A DNA stretch of 64,000 nucleotides, from assembly GCA_024362935.1 (NCBI GenBank), contig JANCRA010000018.1, positions 124,001 through 188,000 of the forward strand, read 5' to 3'. Numbering within the stretch: the first letter of the stretch is position 1; each line of letters starts with the position of its first letter. The notes beneath the pieces were generated by a model that worked only from the letters and a program-made list of their open reading frames with translations, had not been told where the DNA came from and searched no databases. The translations under genes were made by a program, and so were the position numbers. The stretch is from Setophaga petechia (taxonomy: Eukaryota; Chordata; Aves; Passeriformes; Parulidae). Of this stretch, positions 36,691-48,895 are shown one piece after another.

Positions 36691-39600
36691 GCTCTTCAAT
36701 CCAGGGCTGGAATGGATCCCGTGGTGGGATTGCTCCTCTGGAGAGCTGGCAGTAATGGAAAAGGAGATTCCATGATTTCTGCAGGCTCCCTAGCAGCTCT
36801 TGTGGACAATCTGTGTGGTTTTGCTTACCTGGCTTCCAGACTCACCAATCAATAAATCCTGGCTCGTGTCTGGGTATTTTCTGCTCTTTCAGAGCTGCAG
36901 TTTCTCACACTGCATTTAAAAATTGGCTTTTTCCAAAGCCATTCCTTGGAGTGGATGGGGTTGAACGTCGCTATTTAAGATCAACCCTTGAAAGAAATCA
37001 GGTTTAAACTCCAAGTGGAAAATGCTTTTTCTGAGCCACAGCAGGCTGAGATCTGACAGAGCCTTCAGCTGCTGTTTTCAGTCTCTTCTCAAAGTTTTTA
37101 TGCTTCATCCTGAACCCTCCCTAGAGACTTGGTAAAGCAAATGTGGAAAATGCCACTGTGCTCTTTATAAATGTAGACTAGAAGTGTTTCAAACCCCAAA
37201 GTTTATCTGGCAGCTTCAGGAAAAGCTACATTTCATACACTGGGTATGATTTGTTTCTCAGTGACAGCTCTTGTTCAGATCATTTTGTTGGAATTTTGAC
37301 TGGGTTGAGTGAATATTCTTTAATTTTGGTGAAATTTCGTGTCATTTTACACATCCCTGGTATTTTTCCTAAGGGAGTAGCTGCTATAAAAACTTGATTT
37401 TTTATGTGGAGTTTTCTCCTGGTGGCTTTAATTCTTTTTTGCAGAATCACCTGATTTTAGAATAAGGGAAAGGAAATGGAAATACACTAAAACTTGTGCC
37501 ACTGATTCTGTTCTCCTTGGCCTCCTGTCTCCTATTTTTGGCCAACCAAATTCCCAGGATTTTCAATCAATGCATTAAAAATTTGGGTGGTATTTTCCTG
37601 CATCCCAGCAGATCCCTTGGGAATATGAGTCCACCTGAAAGGTTCTGAGTGTGGGGATGGATTCAGAGGGTTTCTGTTGTGTCATGGAGCAAATCTAAAT
37701 CTTTTATCCCCTTGGAGCATTTGAAAACTTAATATAAACAATGAAATAATGACAAGTGGAGTTTCACCTGCCCCTTGTCCATCCAATCTCTAAGATATCC
37801 ACGACATAAAAAACTGAGAGTCTTTGCTCTTGAGCTGCCTTTCCAAAGGGATTAATCTGATTTATTCCACTGAATCTCTGAGTTTCCTTTCAAAGACATC
37901 CCGTGTTTCGGGAGGGATGTAAAATTGTGGAAGAAATTTCATTGTGGTGTCTCCTCCCAGCTAAATCAACTCACTGAGTTATATTTAGCAGAGTGTGATG
38001 CTCCTGAACTCGGGAACAAATCTGTCTGGGCTTTCAGGGGGGCTTGGCAATGATGAAAACTGATGCCCTGAATGCAATTTGTTTGGTTTTGTGCTGTCTG
38101 GCTTCACAAACTCTTGGAAATTGCTATAAATACAGTCGGGCACAGCACAGCAAGGAGCAGAGGAAAGCAGAAACCTCTCCTCTGGATTTTCCAGCTGCGT
38201 GCATATTGTCTTTGAAATGCTCCTTGAAAATGTGCATTACTCATTGTGCTGCTGTGACCCTCAGAACATGACAGGGAACCAGGGACTCTGAGGGCCTGTC
38301 ACCCACACGTGGCACAGCAGCAGGCTGAGGGACAGGAGCCCAAGGGGTGAAGGCAAATATTTAACTGTGTAAAAAGAAGCGTTTTGACCCTTCCATGTGT
38401 CAGTCATTCATCCTGTGCATGGCAAAGGAACACACCTGACAAAAAGCTGAATTTAATTGTCCCACGTTGTCACTGTCAGATGCTCCTAAATAACCTTTGT
38501 TGTTGGAGCTGCCAGGACTCAGCTGATAAAAGATGTTTGTAAAAAGTTCATCCTCCCTTTTCTGGAGCCACAGAAGTGGGGAAACACTTCATCCTCTCTG
38601 AAGGGTGGAAAACAGACCTTAAAACCTCCAATTTTGGTGTGGTTTAATTATTGGGAAGCTGTTCCTTGCCCCATTTGGATAAAATCAGAAATCAGAGAAT
38701 AGGGGACAGAATTTTCAGAATATTTGCTTAACTCTGCAGGGCTGGATCTCTTCAGTTCTTTAAATTGTCCTGAAAAAATAGAACCAAATTCTCTAAGTGG
38801 CCTAAACAAGAGACAGAATTGTGCTGGCAAAAAAAGAAATGAGAGGAAAATAAAAAAATCATTTTGGCCAAGCACAAATCAGAGCCCCCAGGACTTGTGT
38901 TGGCCTCGCTGTCCCTGACAGAGATGCTTCCCTACTTTCCTCTGTGGGGAAAGGGAGGACTTGAGGGGATTTTAATATTTTCCCTTCTGATCCCAGGGCA
39001 TGCTGGAAGAGATTACCCCAGTCCTTTAACAGACAGTGTTTTTCCTTGCACTGAAATTTTACTTCCATATAAAAATCCCCTGTATTTTAGCAGGGCTCAG
39101 GAACACCAGAGCTCATTGCTTTGGTGGAGTGAAGTCAACTTCTTTAAGCAGCTGATGCTTTGATCTGACTTGCAGATAAGAGAGGGATAAACAAGCATTT
39201 CCCAGCATTTTCCCTCCATTCTTGCAGCAAGAATCAGGCATTGTCTGGGAACAGCAGATCTATTGCTCAGCCCCATGCATTTGTATAAATAACACATTAA
39301 AAATCCCTGTTTATCTGTTTGCCTTCTCCCCTCCTCGATTCCCGAAACCAAACTGAATTTTAAAGCACGACTGAATTTAAAAAAAAAACAAAAATGGAGC
39401 AGTTGGAGTTATTATTTTAAGTAGATGGAGAAACACTTGTGAATCTTGCATAGATATTAATGAACAATAATAATAATATTATATGAGCAGTGCCCTGTTT
39501 TCTTGTCTAATGTTCTGGTTTTTGTTCTGTGCCTGTTGCTATAAATCATGCAGGATGTTCCTCCAGCCCCTGAGACACCCAGAAAAGGCTTTTTCTGGGT

Positions 39601-40129
39601 CATGAGTTTGGGAATTTGCTTTTTTTTTTGCCCAAAACATCTGGTTTACATGCTCACCTTCACCCCAGGTGGGAAATGGCAGGAGGAAAACATCCTTATC
39701 TCTGAAGCTGTGCTTGGTTATTTGTACAGGAGCCGTGCCCTGTAGGAATTATTGCATCCCTTACTGAAAAAGGTGAATATTGCAGGGAGCTGGGAGGGCT
39801 GGAATGACACACTCAGCAAAGGAAAAAGTATTTGTGGCAATAAAAATGTAAAGGTTGGATTCCAACTGCTCCCCTCTGTGCAGGAGGGAGGTGAGGGATG
39901 GAAGGGTGAGGCTGTTGCAGTGGAATAATCTGAGGGGTTTATTTCAACAGAGGCCATGAAGTGGAATTTGAACGGGCTGGCAGAAATAAATCAGGAATTC
40001 TGCTGCAGAAACTTGAGGGAAATGTGGGGGTTCTGCCCAGGTGCTTGCAGAAATCCCAAATGCAGCACTGGTGGTAGAGGAGAGGGTGGACGTGGCTTCC
40101 TGGGGTGGCACTGGCAGGGAGGAGAGGCT
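36691..40129. other. Unique stretch, no gene recognised
   Basis: A 75-residue frame at 38044-38271 begins with a hydrophobic, signal-peptide-like segment but has no homologue I recognise. The rest holds only short frames. Confidence 0.45.
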
Positions 40130-40525
40130 GCTGCACCTGCAGGGTGAGCTCGAGGTTATGGAATAAATCACACAAACTCCATTTTCTTCATGGTGGGAAA
40201 AGCCCCTTTTTTATTCACATAACTCCTTTTATCCAGTTTTACAGCCCTGTGTGTGACTCCCATTGGTCAGGATCTCTCTTGCCAATCATTGATCACAGTA
40301 ACAAGTTGTTATTCTGGATTTATTGGTCCCTCCAACCCCGGTGTGTACCTGCTGAAAAGTTGTCTGTGAGAGACAGTTTTCATTTTTCTAAGGGTGTACA
40401 AACAGTTTATGCAGGTGCTGGTTGTTTTTCCCCAGGAATAGATTGTTGTGTTAATGAACTGCTCACACCAGGATTGCTTCCACATGGGAATTGCAGAGGG
40501 CTGCCTTGGCTTAGCAGAAATGACA
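40130..40525 (-). mobile_element. Probable endogenous retrovirus LTR
   Basis: Minus-strand reading: start TGTCATTTCTGCTAAGCC (40525), CCAAT box in GACCAATGGGAGTCACA, TATA box in GGATAAAAGGAG, polyadenylation signal GTGAATAAAAAA about 12 bases on, then a U5-like stretch ending near CTCACCCTGCA. This spacing is typical of a retroviral LTR. The lower end is uncertain by about 15 bp and no clear target duplication was found. The 149-residue plus-strand frame at 40105-40554 is not a gene. Confidence 0.6.
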
Positions 40526-42569
40526 GGCCAGCCAGAGCAGGCCTGATTTTATAATTTTATATTTTTTTTTCTTTATAATTTTTCTACCTTACTCCAACAC
40601 AAGTTGCCATGGCCAAGGTAAGGGAGTTGCTTCTAGGTCAGTGATTGGTCTGACTGAGGCCAATGGTTCAGAACTCTGAAAAACTTGTGTTAAAACAAGA
40701 AAATTTTTCTTTTCAGGACAGTTATTCCATGTATTTTTTCTCCCTTTGGAGCCATTTTTCAGAAAGAGGTGAGAAATTGTGCTGTGACAAATCAAGAGCT
40801 GCCATATATCAAACAAGGTCCTTTGCTTTCCTTTTCTGTTTGTTGGTTTGTGTTTTGAGGTTGCTGTGACCTCCACATAAACCTAAAAAATTTCTTTGGC
40901 AGCTTTCTCTTCCCTGCTTGTGTTGTCCCAACCTTCCCCAAATTTTGTGGTTTTTTTGTTCCATTGTCCTTTCCCTGGCACCACGAGGCCTCTGGCTCTG
41001 GGAATACCTAGAAAACCTCCTTCATCATGACTTGGGAATTAAAAACTGGAGGGGAGAGGATGGGGCAGGAAGAATCTTGGATTAAAAGAAAAGGTAAGGG
41101 TTTCATTTCTAGTAGCTAAAATAATTAGTTGTGTTTATCTTTGCAATCAGCTCTTCAATTTCACCTTGCATCAAGCAGAAGAAGCCAGGCTTTCAGTAGA
41201 TATTATCTTTTCAATTGTAGTTCTTGATATCCTTGTATTTATTCATTTTGTGTAATTTCAGGACACGACATAATAACAGAAAAAGTGCTTTTGTTGGCAG
41301 CTTCTGTTGAACTTAATGTCTCTGTACTAAATTCAATTTAGGATTTGCTCCACTTGGAGCATTTTGCACCCAGCATCTCATACTGTGGAAAACTCCTCAT
41401 TTTGGTGGTTCAGGTGTTTCCCTTGTTAGCTGCAGCCCGTGGCTTTTATGTTTTTGATGGAATGAATCAGTCTGGAGGCCAAAAATTCTGCTTTCAGCTT
41501 CAATTCCAGTTCCTGCCTAAGGAGTAAATTTACAGCTGCACAAAAAGTAAACCAGCAACAGCAGAGGAAAGGTTTTAATTCCCAGGAGCTGGGGGAGATG
41601 TGGCAGGGCAGCCTCGTGCCTGATTCTCACAGGTCTCAGCTGAGGGCAGGGGATGATCAGGAGCAAACTCAAAGCAGGGAAAACTCAGGGAATGAGCACT
41701 TGGATCCTTTCTATTCCAAAATGCCCAGGCTGTAAAATTAAAGCTGTTTTTTTTAATGCCAAATTGTTTGTGGCAGTTCCTAATCTGATGCAGACAAGGA
41801 ATGGGAGGAGAGGTGATCACCCTGCTTGGTTCAAAGAGGAGGTTTTTGTGAAATTCCCATTTATTAAATGGACACAAAGGATATCTTCAAATTTGCAGTG
41901 GATCCCTTGCTGGTGCCACAGAATATTTCCTTCAGTTCTGCACCTGTGCTTTTAATTCCCACTGCGCCCTTCACGAGTTTATGAAGGCAATTCATCTCCA
42001 AAATTTAGGAAAAAATGAGAATAAATTTAGAATAGCAAAGATGAAAACATCAGGTGTAGAAAAGCTAAATCCCTCCCTGCCTCCTCAAAATACCCCTTAC
42101 TCTCCAACAGACAAAAACTAGACTTGGAAAACTTTGTTTTCCTCAGGAATAATTTCAGTATGAACGAGAGTGTCATTGTACCTTGCAAATAATTTGTATT
42201 CCACGGTCAGAAAAGTCTTTTGGGTGTGAATTTCCTCCCAGTTGCAGCCTTTCCATCAGTGGGATCTTTTCTAGGATTTCTCTCAGCCCTGGGCTGGATG
42301 AGTCAATGTGTTTGCAGTTGGATGGGAGTGGGCAGGGAGAGCTGCAGGAAATGGGATGTGAAACATCCACAGGGAGAAACAGGGCTGGGAAATGCCTGCA
42401 AAACCCAACAGCTGCTCCTCTCAGACCAAAACACAGATTCCACACCAAACTCCACAAATATCACAGCTGCCACAAGCTGTGCAAGCAAAGATTCCCACGT
42501 GGAGAGGTTTAGATTGAAATTTCAGGAAAAAATCCTGCGGGAATTTGTTCAGGAAAAATTCTCAAACCC
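40526..42569. other. Unique sequence, no gene recognised
   Basis: Short frames on both strands at 42173-42512 overlap one another without domains. Confidence 0.4.
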
Positions 42570-42715
42570 AGGGCAGGGATGGAGCTCCCATCCCTGGAGG
42601 GATTTAAAAAATGTGGAAATGTGGGTTAGGGGTGGCCTTGGCAGTTCTGGTTCACCTGATGATCCTAAAGGGCTTTTCTGACCTGAATGATTCCCATTCT
42701 GTGAGGTAAAACAGC
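42570..42715 (+). mobile_element. CR1 3' tail
   Basis: Forward CR1: GGGATGGAGCTCCCATCCCT, GGAGGGATTTAAAAAATG, CTGATGATCCTAAAGGGCTT and GACCTGAATGATTCCCATTC. This tail differs from the other copies here and looks like another CR1 subfamily. Confidence 0.8.
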
Positions 42716-44277
42716 CCTGGGCAGATTCCAGCCGTGAGTGAAATCTCTTTTTGACATTTGTGAGGAAATAAAACAGCAACAGAAATTTAAACCCTTTCAT
42801 AAAATGCTTTCCAAAGGACTTTTTGGGAATTTATCCCCAGTATGGGCCCAGTGAGGCTTTGGGAGGTGGGAGCAGAAAGAGAATTGTTTTGAATAATTGG
42901 TTCACATGGAAATGATTAACAGCTCTGGAAATAATTTCTTCCTGAAACAAATCAGTGCAGAGTGTGAATTCAGAGCACAGCAATGATTGGTGGCTTTCCT
43001 TGGTTATTTGTTTAGTTTGGTTTATTTTGCCAGAAATTTCTATCCATATATTTGAGGACAAAACTGTACCTCAGGGAATTTCAGGTACAATGCACAAAAA
43101 AAAGAATTTTTAAATGGGAAATAATAAGAGTAATGCATCATTACTGACTACCCTGGTGCAAATTTATAGCAGCTTCATTTTTAGCCATTAATAAACAGGC
43201 TAAATATTAACATTAATTTCCCTGGAATATTGGTTATTATATTATTGAGTTATTAATGAATTATATTATTGAATTGTATTCTGAGCACCCAGCATGCTAA
43301 ATGTGGTATTTAATTGTAAATTACTGCCTCATTGCTCCATATTTTTAAAACACAATCAATATTTCACAGTTTTTGTGGTTTATGTCTTCTACTTTGGGTT
43401 TTTCACTGCCTATTTTTGAAAACTTTCTTTTGTTAGAACCCTGCTGTTCTCTGCTTCGCTCTAAATCAGGATTTTGATGAAACATGTAAGAACTAAAAAT
43501 GGGAGGGTAAGAGTTTAATGCTTCTTGAAATGCCATGTAATGCTTGGAAGAATCCCATCACTTGTACCAGGAGCCCTCATGCATGATCCCAGAATGTTTT
43601 TTGATATGGGAAAGGAGAGGAATGGAATAGCTCCTCCATTCCAGGCACACTGGCTTTTTGGGGAATGACAAACTGATTACCTCTGACTGCTAAAAGCAGG
43701 ATTTCAACGTGCTGAACAAATTGGCTTTTAATATTTCCCTATTTATAGAAATGTATATCACCTTAAAATATAGGATTTCCATTTGGGATTATGTTAATGG
43801 AAGAGTTCAGCTTCACAGGCAACAGGATGGGAAAAGCCATCGGGTTTCAGCCTGTGGTTCAATTTGGGGATGTGTAAAACTCATCAAACTGGGTCCCAGA
43901 ACGAGCTCCTGGAGCATGAGCTGCAGGTCTGATCCTTGGGGGCTGGAAAACAGGAAATTGAGTGTTGGAGGTGTTGAATTCTGAGCTTAAAAATCGATTC
44001 TGGATCTGCATAAAGGGCTCTAAAACCAAATAAATCAGCTGGAGGCCGGGGCTCTCTGCAGCTCTGCTGTCCCTGTGAGTGACCCTGCCCAGGTGGGGTT
44101 TGTGCTCCTGGAGCAGGTCCCAGCCTTGGCAGGAGGCCCCAGCCCTCAAATCAGCCCCGTGCCTTTTATCCTGTCCTCCATTCCAGCAGGAATGTGTGGG
44201 GAAAGGGCATTGAGGGGCTTAAATGGGAAAGGGTGGGATGGGATCTGATGGATCCCAGCCCACGGGGTCACACCAAG
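42716..44277. other. Unique sequence, no gene recognised
   Basis: AT-rich to 43330, then mixed. Nothing recognised. Confidence 0.4.
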
Positions 44278-44520
44278 GTCATGGAATGGTTTGGGTTGGA
44301 GGGACCTGAAATCCCACCCAGTGCCAGCCCTGCCATGGCAGGGACACCTCCACTGCCCCAGGCTGCTCCAGCCCCATCCAGCCTGGCCTGGGGCACTGCC
44401 AGGGATCCAGGGGCAGCCACAGCTGCTCTGGGAATCCATCCCAGCCCCTCCCCACCCTCCAGGCAGAAATTCCTTCCCAATATCCCATCTAACCCTGCCC
44501 TCTTTTGGTTAGAAGTCTGG
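44278..44520 (-). mobile_element. CR1 LINE 3' end
   Basis: Reverse-oriented and well preserved: ATGGAATGGTTTGGGTTGGA at the outer end, CCCTGCCATGGCAGGGACAC, AGCCACAGCTGCTCTGGGAA, and CCCAATATCCCATCTAACCC at the inner end. Confidence 0.9.
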
Positions 44521-46645
44521 AAATTTGGCACAATGGACTCTTAGATTCCATCCAAAGAATATTCTGAGGAGTGGAGATCCCAGTGTCAGGAATATTGGAG
44601 AGGAAGAGCAGTTTGTGCAGCTCAGACCTCAATAATCTTCATTTTTTTTCCTTCTTCCTTAAACAATTACAGAGCTGAGGTGGCTGGAGGAGCAGAAAGG
44701 AATAAAGAAGAAGGGGGAAGGGAGCTGGTTGTAGTCATAAAAGTTGCAGGAGAGGCATGACTTGTTTTATTGATGTGAAATTCCCTGGATGCCCAAGTGA
44801 CTTCACATCTTGGGAGAAACCTCGGCGATGTTTCAGGAGGGGATATTCCAAATGAAATGATCCATCTGCAAAGTGCTAAAAATACATTTCCTCTCTGGTG
44901 AGTTCTTTAACTTTGAGCTTTCTGGCTTTGGGAAATTACCTTTGAAGCTCCTGCACCACCTCTGTGGGAGCTCTGGTCTCTAAAACTGGGGGATTATGAG
45001 GGAAAGCAATATTTTCCTTGGTTTTCCATTTTGCAGGAAAGGTTGTTCCTGCTGTTCTGCCACTTCAGGATCCGTTTCCCCAGGAACACAGACATGGAGA
45101 ATTGTGCTGACACAGTGAGGAGACCTGGCTGCTGTTGCAGAGGCGTTGGTGTTGTGAGACTTTATTGGAAACCTGGGAAAATTCATGTCATCCCTGACTA
45201 AGATCTGTCCCCAGGGAGTACAAACTAATTCTGAGAAAGGAAAGGAAAGCAGAACACCCCAAAGATGTGCAGAACATCTCCTCAGCAATTTCCTGCATTT
45301 CCCCAAACAGCAGCATATTTTAGGATGCACTCTAACACTGCTTTTCCCCTCCAGAAAAACTGAGCTCCTTTTTTTTCCCCAGGTAAGCTCTTAGAGGTCT
45401 CATTTTGATTTTCTGTATAAAATAAATATCCCTATATTCTAATTACAATCCTTGAACAGAAATTGATAAATACAGTGGCATTTAGGAGGATCATTCTCTT
45501 TTAAGAAGCCCCAATTCCCTTTCTGAAGGCACTGGGACATCATAAGGATAAATTTACCTTCAAAAAAATCTCTCTTTTTAGACTTTCTACTGATGAGAGC
45601 CCTGTGCTGCTGAAAGGTGCCAATTCATCCTTAAACAAAGATTTCTTGCTTGTCCCAGGTTCCTGCTGGGCCTGACACAGCAGAACCATTTGTAGCTGGG
45701 AAAATCTGACTTTCCTCTGTTCTTGTCTCCCCCTCTCTCACAAACAGGAATTTCTCTTTCATTTTGCCATCATGGCAGCTCGAGGAGATGTTCTTCATTT
45801 CATAACCACATCCCTGAGGACAGAGAGCCAGTGGTGAGCCTGAATTCCCAAAAGTGATTTCCTTTGGTACCCATACCCTCTTCTCCTTCTGTTGGTGCAA
45901 TCTAAAGTTGGAGATGGATAAAAGCTGCTCTTGTCCAGGAGATGAACTTGCTGAACAAGCTCATCTCTTGCCAGGGCAGGAACTGTTCTCTGTAGTTTAT
46001 TTCTGGTGTTTTGACCAATTTTGAAGTTTATTGTATCTGTCTGTCAGGAAATAGAAGTTTCTCCTGTTATCCATCCTAAATTTTTGTTCTCATTTCATTT
46101 TTCCCGTCCTTCCTCCTATTTCTATTTTCTTGCAGCTCAAAAGTAGAGAATGACACACCTTTAACACTCACAGGGAAGAATGTTTTTTTGTGAAAATAAC
46201 AAATTGAAGAAGCTTTGTGTAAATTTTTACTTCTAAATCTTTAGACAGGATAAATCTGGGTGTGAAACATAAGATTGCTGGAGAAAAGAGCAGGCTGATG
46301 CTCCTGGTGGCCCTTGAGCTGCTCTGAGGCAGTCTCTGGCTGAGGAATGGGAGAGAAATCCATCTGACAACTGTTGGCTTCTCTGTGGCTTTTGTAGGGT
46401 TCTTTTTTTTGGTTGTGTGTGACAAACATTTGCTGTCACTGCAGTTTCAGCAAGTTCCATGATGTGATGCAGAAGGCACAAGTGCAGAAGCGTTTTGGGC
46501 ACTTCTGCTTCATCCTCTCAGTGTCACTCCTGGGGCTGGCAGCTGTCAAACCCACAGAGACAGGTCCTGACCAGCCTGGGAGGGATCAGCACTGATCCTC
46601 TGCAAAAGGGAGATGTAGGAAAGGCTCACAGCCTTCACTGAGCCC
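44521..46645. other. Unique sequence; possible LTR remnant near 45080-45180
   Basis: On the minus strand 45080-45180 has CCAATAAAGTCTCACAACAC followed by U5-like sequence, which could be the end of an LTR. I cannot follow it further. No gene recognised. Confidence 0.35.
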
Positions 46646-47330
46646 CTTTGGGAAGGGGCAGAGCTGGTTTGGGGAGATGAAGGGGATGGGAAGCAGCAGA
46701 GCTGCTTTGGGCAGGTGATGGGGATGGGAAGGGGCAGAGCTGGTTTGGGCAGATGATGGGGATGGGAAGGAGCAGAGCTGGTTTGGGGAGATGATGGGGA
46801 TGGGAAGGGGCAGAGCTGGTTTGGGAAGGTGATGGAGATGGGAAGGGGCAGAGCTGCTTTGGGAAGATGATGGGGATGGGAAGGAGCAGAGCTGGTTTGG
46901 GGAGATGATGGGGATGGGAAGGGGCAGAAGGGGCAGAGCTGGTTTGGGGAGATGATGGGGATGGGAAGGGGCAGAGCAGCCTCGGGCAGATGATGGGGAT
47001 GGGAAGGAGCAGAGCTGGTTTGGGGAGGTGATGGAGATGGGAAGGGGCAGAGCTGGTTTGGGAAGATGGTGAGGATGGGAAGGAGCAGAGCTGGTTTGGG
47101 GAGATGATGGGGATGGGAAGGGGCAGAGCTGGTTTGGGGAGATGATGGGGATGGGAAGGGGCAGAGCTGGTTTGGGCAGATGATGGGGATGGGAAGGAGC
47201 AGAGCTGCCTCAGGCAGATGATGGGGATGGGAAGGAGCAGAAGGGGCAGAGCTGGTTTGGGCAGGTGATGGGGATGGGAAGGGGCAGAGCTGGTTTGGGC
47301 AGGTGATGGAGATGGGAAGCCACCAGAACT
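46646..47330. repeat. 38-bp G-rich minisatellite, about 18 copies
   Basis: Unit phrases are GATGATGGGGATGGGAAGGG, then GCAGAGCTGGTTTGGGGA. A short AGGGGCAGA block is doubled twice (about 46920 and 47235). Since 38 is not a multiple of three, a minus-strand reading cycles through all three phases, giving two overlapping Pro/Ser-rich frames of 284 and 263 residues. Those are artefacts: they end where the repeat ends and differ only by phase. Confidence 0.95.
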
Positions 47331-47977
47331 GATGGGGGTAGGAAGCCACCAGAGCCATGGAGATGTGGCTGCTCTGAGGCAGGAACAGGTTAATAACCAC
47401 TGAGAGACAGAGGGAGAAGAAATCAAAGCACTAAAGAAATTTCTCAGTCTTTCTTGCAGCCCTTTGGCTCCAGCCTTAGCTCTGCTTGGCCTCCCCTCTC
47501 CCCAGCCTATTCATATCTCTGTATTTAACACTTGTGTTTGCTTTAAAAACCCAGAGTACATCAAGGCTAAACAGAAGCGTCTCTGAGGCTCTTTGTTGTC
47601 TCTGACAAAGGCTGCAGCTGAGAGTCCTCACTCCCTGGCACCTCCAGACACTAATTACAGATGTCAAACGAGGTGTGGGCTGCCACCACCACCATCACAG
47701 GAGAGTTTGCTTTGATGTCTCACACCTTCCCTGCCTGACTGAAGTGGCTGCCAGAGGTGCAAGACATCCTAATCCCTCCCTCTCTTCCTGCCTGTTTATC
47801 TCTGGGAAGCTTTCCAGGTAAAACATGGGAGTGAAACAGTGCACTGGTGGTTCTGATGCTTTAGGTTTTAGCTTTTATATTTTTCCCATTCTGTGCTGCT
47901 TTAGTGTGTGGGTCTGAGCTTCCCATGAGGGGATGGGGAGCTCTGTGCACAGAGCAGGGAGACAAAACAATTCCTGC
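47331..47977. other. Unique sequence with a 16-bp perfect palindrome
   Basis: GCTCTGTGCACAGAGC at 47940-47955 is its own reverse complement. It sits just outside the left arm of the following inverted repeat. No gene recognised. Confidence 0.5.
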
Positions 47978-48124
47978 TCCAGCTGGGCACCAAGGACAAA
48001 TGATCCAAATCTCAGCCCAAGAGCACAAACCCCGTGGGCTGCAGAGAGAAAAACAAGCAGGGTGGGACTGCCTGGGCTAAAGCTGCAATGGGACAATGAA
48101 CTGCAAGATGCAAATGGAGCAGAG
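47978..48124 (+). repeat. Left arm of a 147-bp inverted repeat
   Basis: Its reverse complement matches 48548-48694 over the full 147 bp with three differences by eye and no gap. The arm contains the reverse of an octamer motif (ATGCAAAT). Confidence 0.95.
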
Positions 48125-48189
48125 GGAGAGGGAATTTCAGTGAACAGAGTCAGCAACACCAGGATTGTGAGTTCTCAAAAGAAACAGAT

Positions 48190-48404
48190 CATAGAATCAT
48201 AACATTAAATGAAATTAATTTGGAAAAGACCTCCAAGGTCAAATCCAGCCTTTGACTGATCACCACCCTGCCCGAAACCAGACTGAAAAGTTGCAACCTC
48301 TTGAACTTTTCCTGGGATGGGGACTTGCAAAGTTTAATCCCTCTTCCAGTGCAAAAAAAAACTTCCTAATATCCAGCCTGAACTTCCCAGCCAGGGCTGC
48401 AGCC
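48190..48404 (-). mobile_element. CR1 fragment inside the inverted-repeat loop
   Basis: Reverse CR1: ATCATAGAATCATAACATTA, GGAAAAGACCTCCAAGGTCA, AACTTCCTAATATCCAGCC. Confidence 0.75.
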
Positions 48405-48516
48405 AAGATGAACCCAAATGGCCCCAAAATGCACAAAATGCACCCAAGATGACCCCAAATGGCCCCAAAATGCACAAAATGCACCCAAGATGAACCCAAA
48501 TGGCCCCAAAATGCAC
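48405..48516. repeat. 41-bp tandem repeat, 2.7 copies
   Basis: AAGATGAACCCAAATGGCCC and the following CAAAATGCAC begins at 48405, 48446 and 48487. It lies between the CR1 piece and the right arm of the inverted repeat. Confidence 0.95.
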
Positions 48517-48547
48517 GAGCGCTGCCGGGGTCTGTCCCTGGGATCAG

Positions 48548-48694
48548 CTCTGCTCCATTTGCATCTTGCAGTTCATTGTCCCATCCCAGCTTTAGCCCAG
48601 GCAGTCCCACCCTGCTTGTTTTTCTCTCTGCAGCCCACGGGGTTTGTGCTCCTGGGCTGAGATTTGGATCATTTGTCCTTGGTGCCCAGCTGGA
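48548..48694 (-). repeat. Right arm of the 147-bp inverted repeat
   Basis: Begins CTCTGCTCCATTTGCATC, including a perfect octamer ATTTGCAT, and ends GGTGCCCAGCTGGA. It mirrors 47978-48124. Confidence 0.95.
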
Positions 48695-48786
48695 TTAAAA
48701 GTCCAGGAAGTTTGAGATTCCAGCTCACCCATTCCTCCAGGAGAGGCCCTTCATTGAGCCACTCTGCTCTTCTCTGAAATCACAAA

Positions 48787-48895
48787 TAATAACTCATTTA
48801 CAAAATATTTCTGCTTGGAATTGAACCAGAAGCAGGGATGTAAAACATCCCCCTGTATCTGGGGAAAACTCTGTGTCCTGAGGAAGCCTTGGGGC
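48787..48895 (+). repeat. Dispersed repeat, inverse partner at 51.3 kb
   Basis: Shares CTGCTTGGAATTGAA, CTGTAT, TGGGGAAAACT and CCTGAGGAAGCCTTGGGG with the reverse complement of 51295-51391. Identity is about 85% by eye with small gaps. Confidence 0.75.

Noticed and set aside
38044..38271. 75-residue frame with signal-peptide-like start and seven Cys
   Set aside because: No family recognised, no promoter or splice context, and a hydrophobic start of this kind is common by chance.
40105..40554. 149-residue plus-strand frame
   Set aside because: It runs antisense through an LTR with recognisable CCAAT, TATA and polyadenylation signals.
46546..47426. Minus-strand Pro/Ser-rich frames of 284 and 263 residues
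   Set aside because: Both are the 38-bp repeat cycling through its three phases. The same peptide motifs appear in both frames shifted by one unit.
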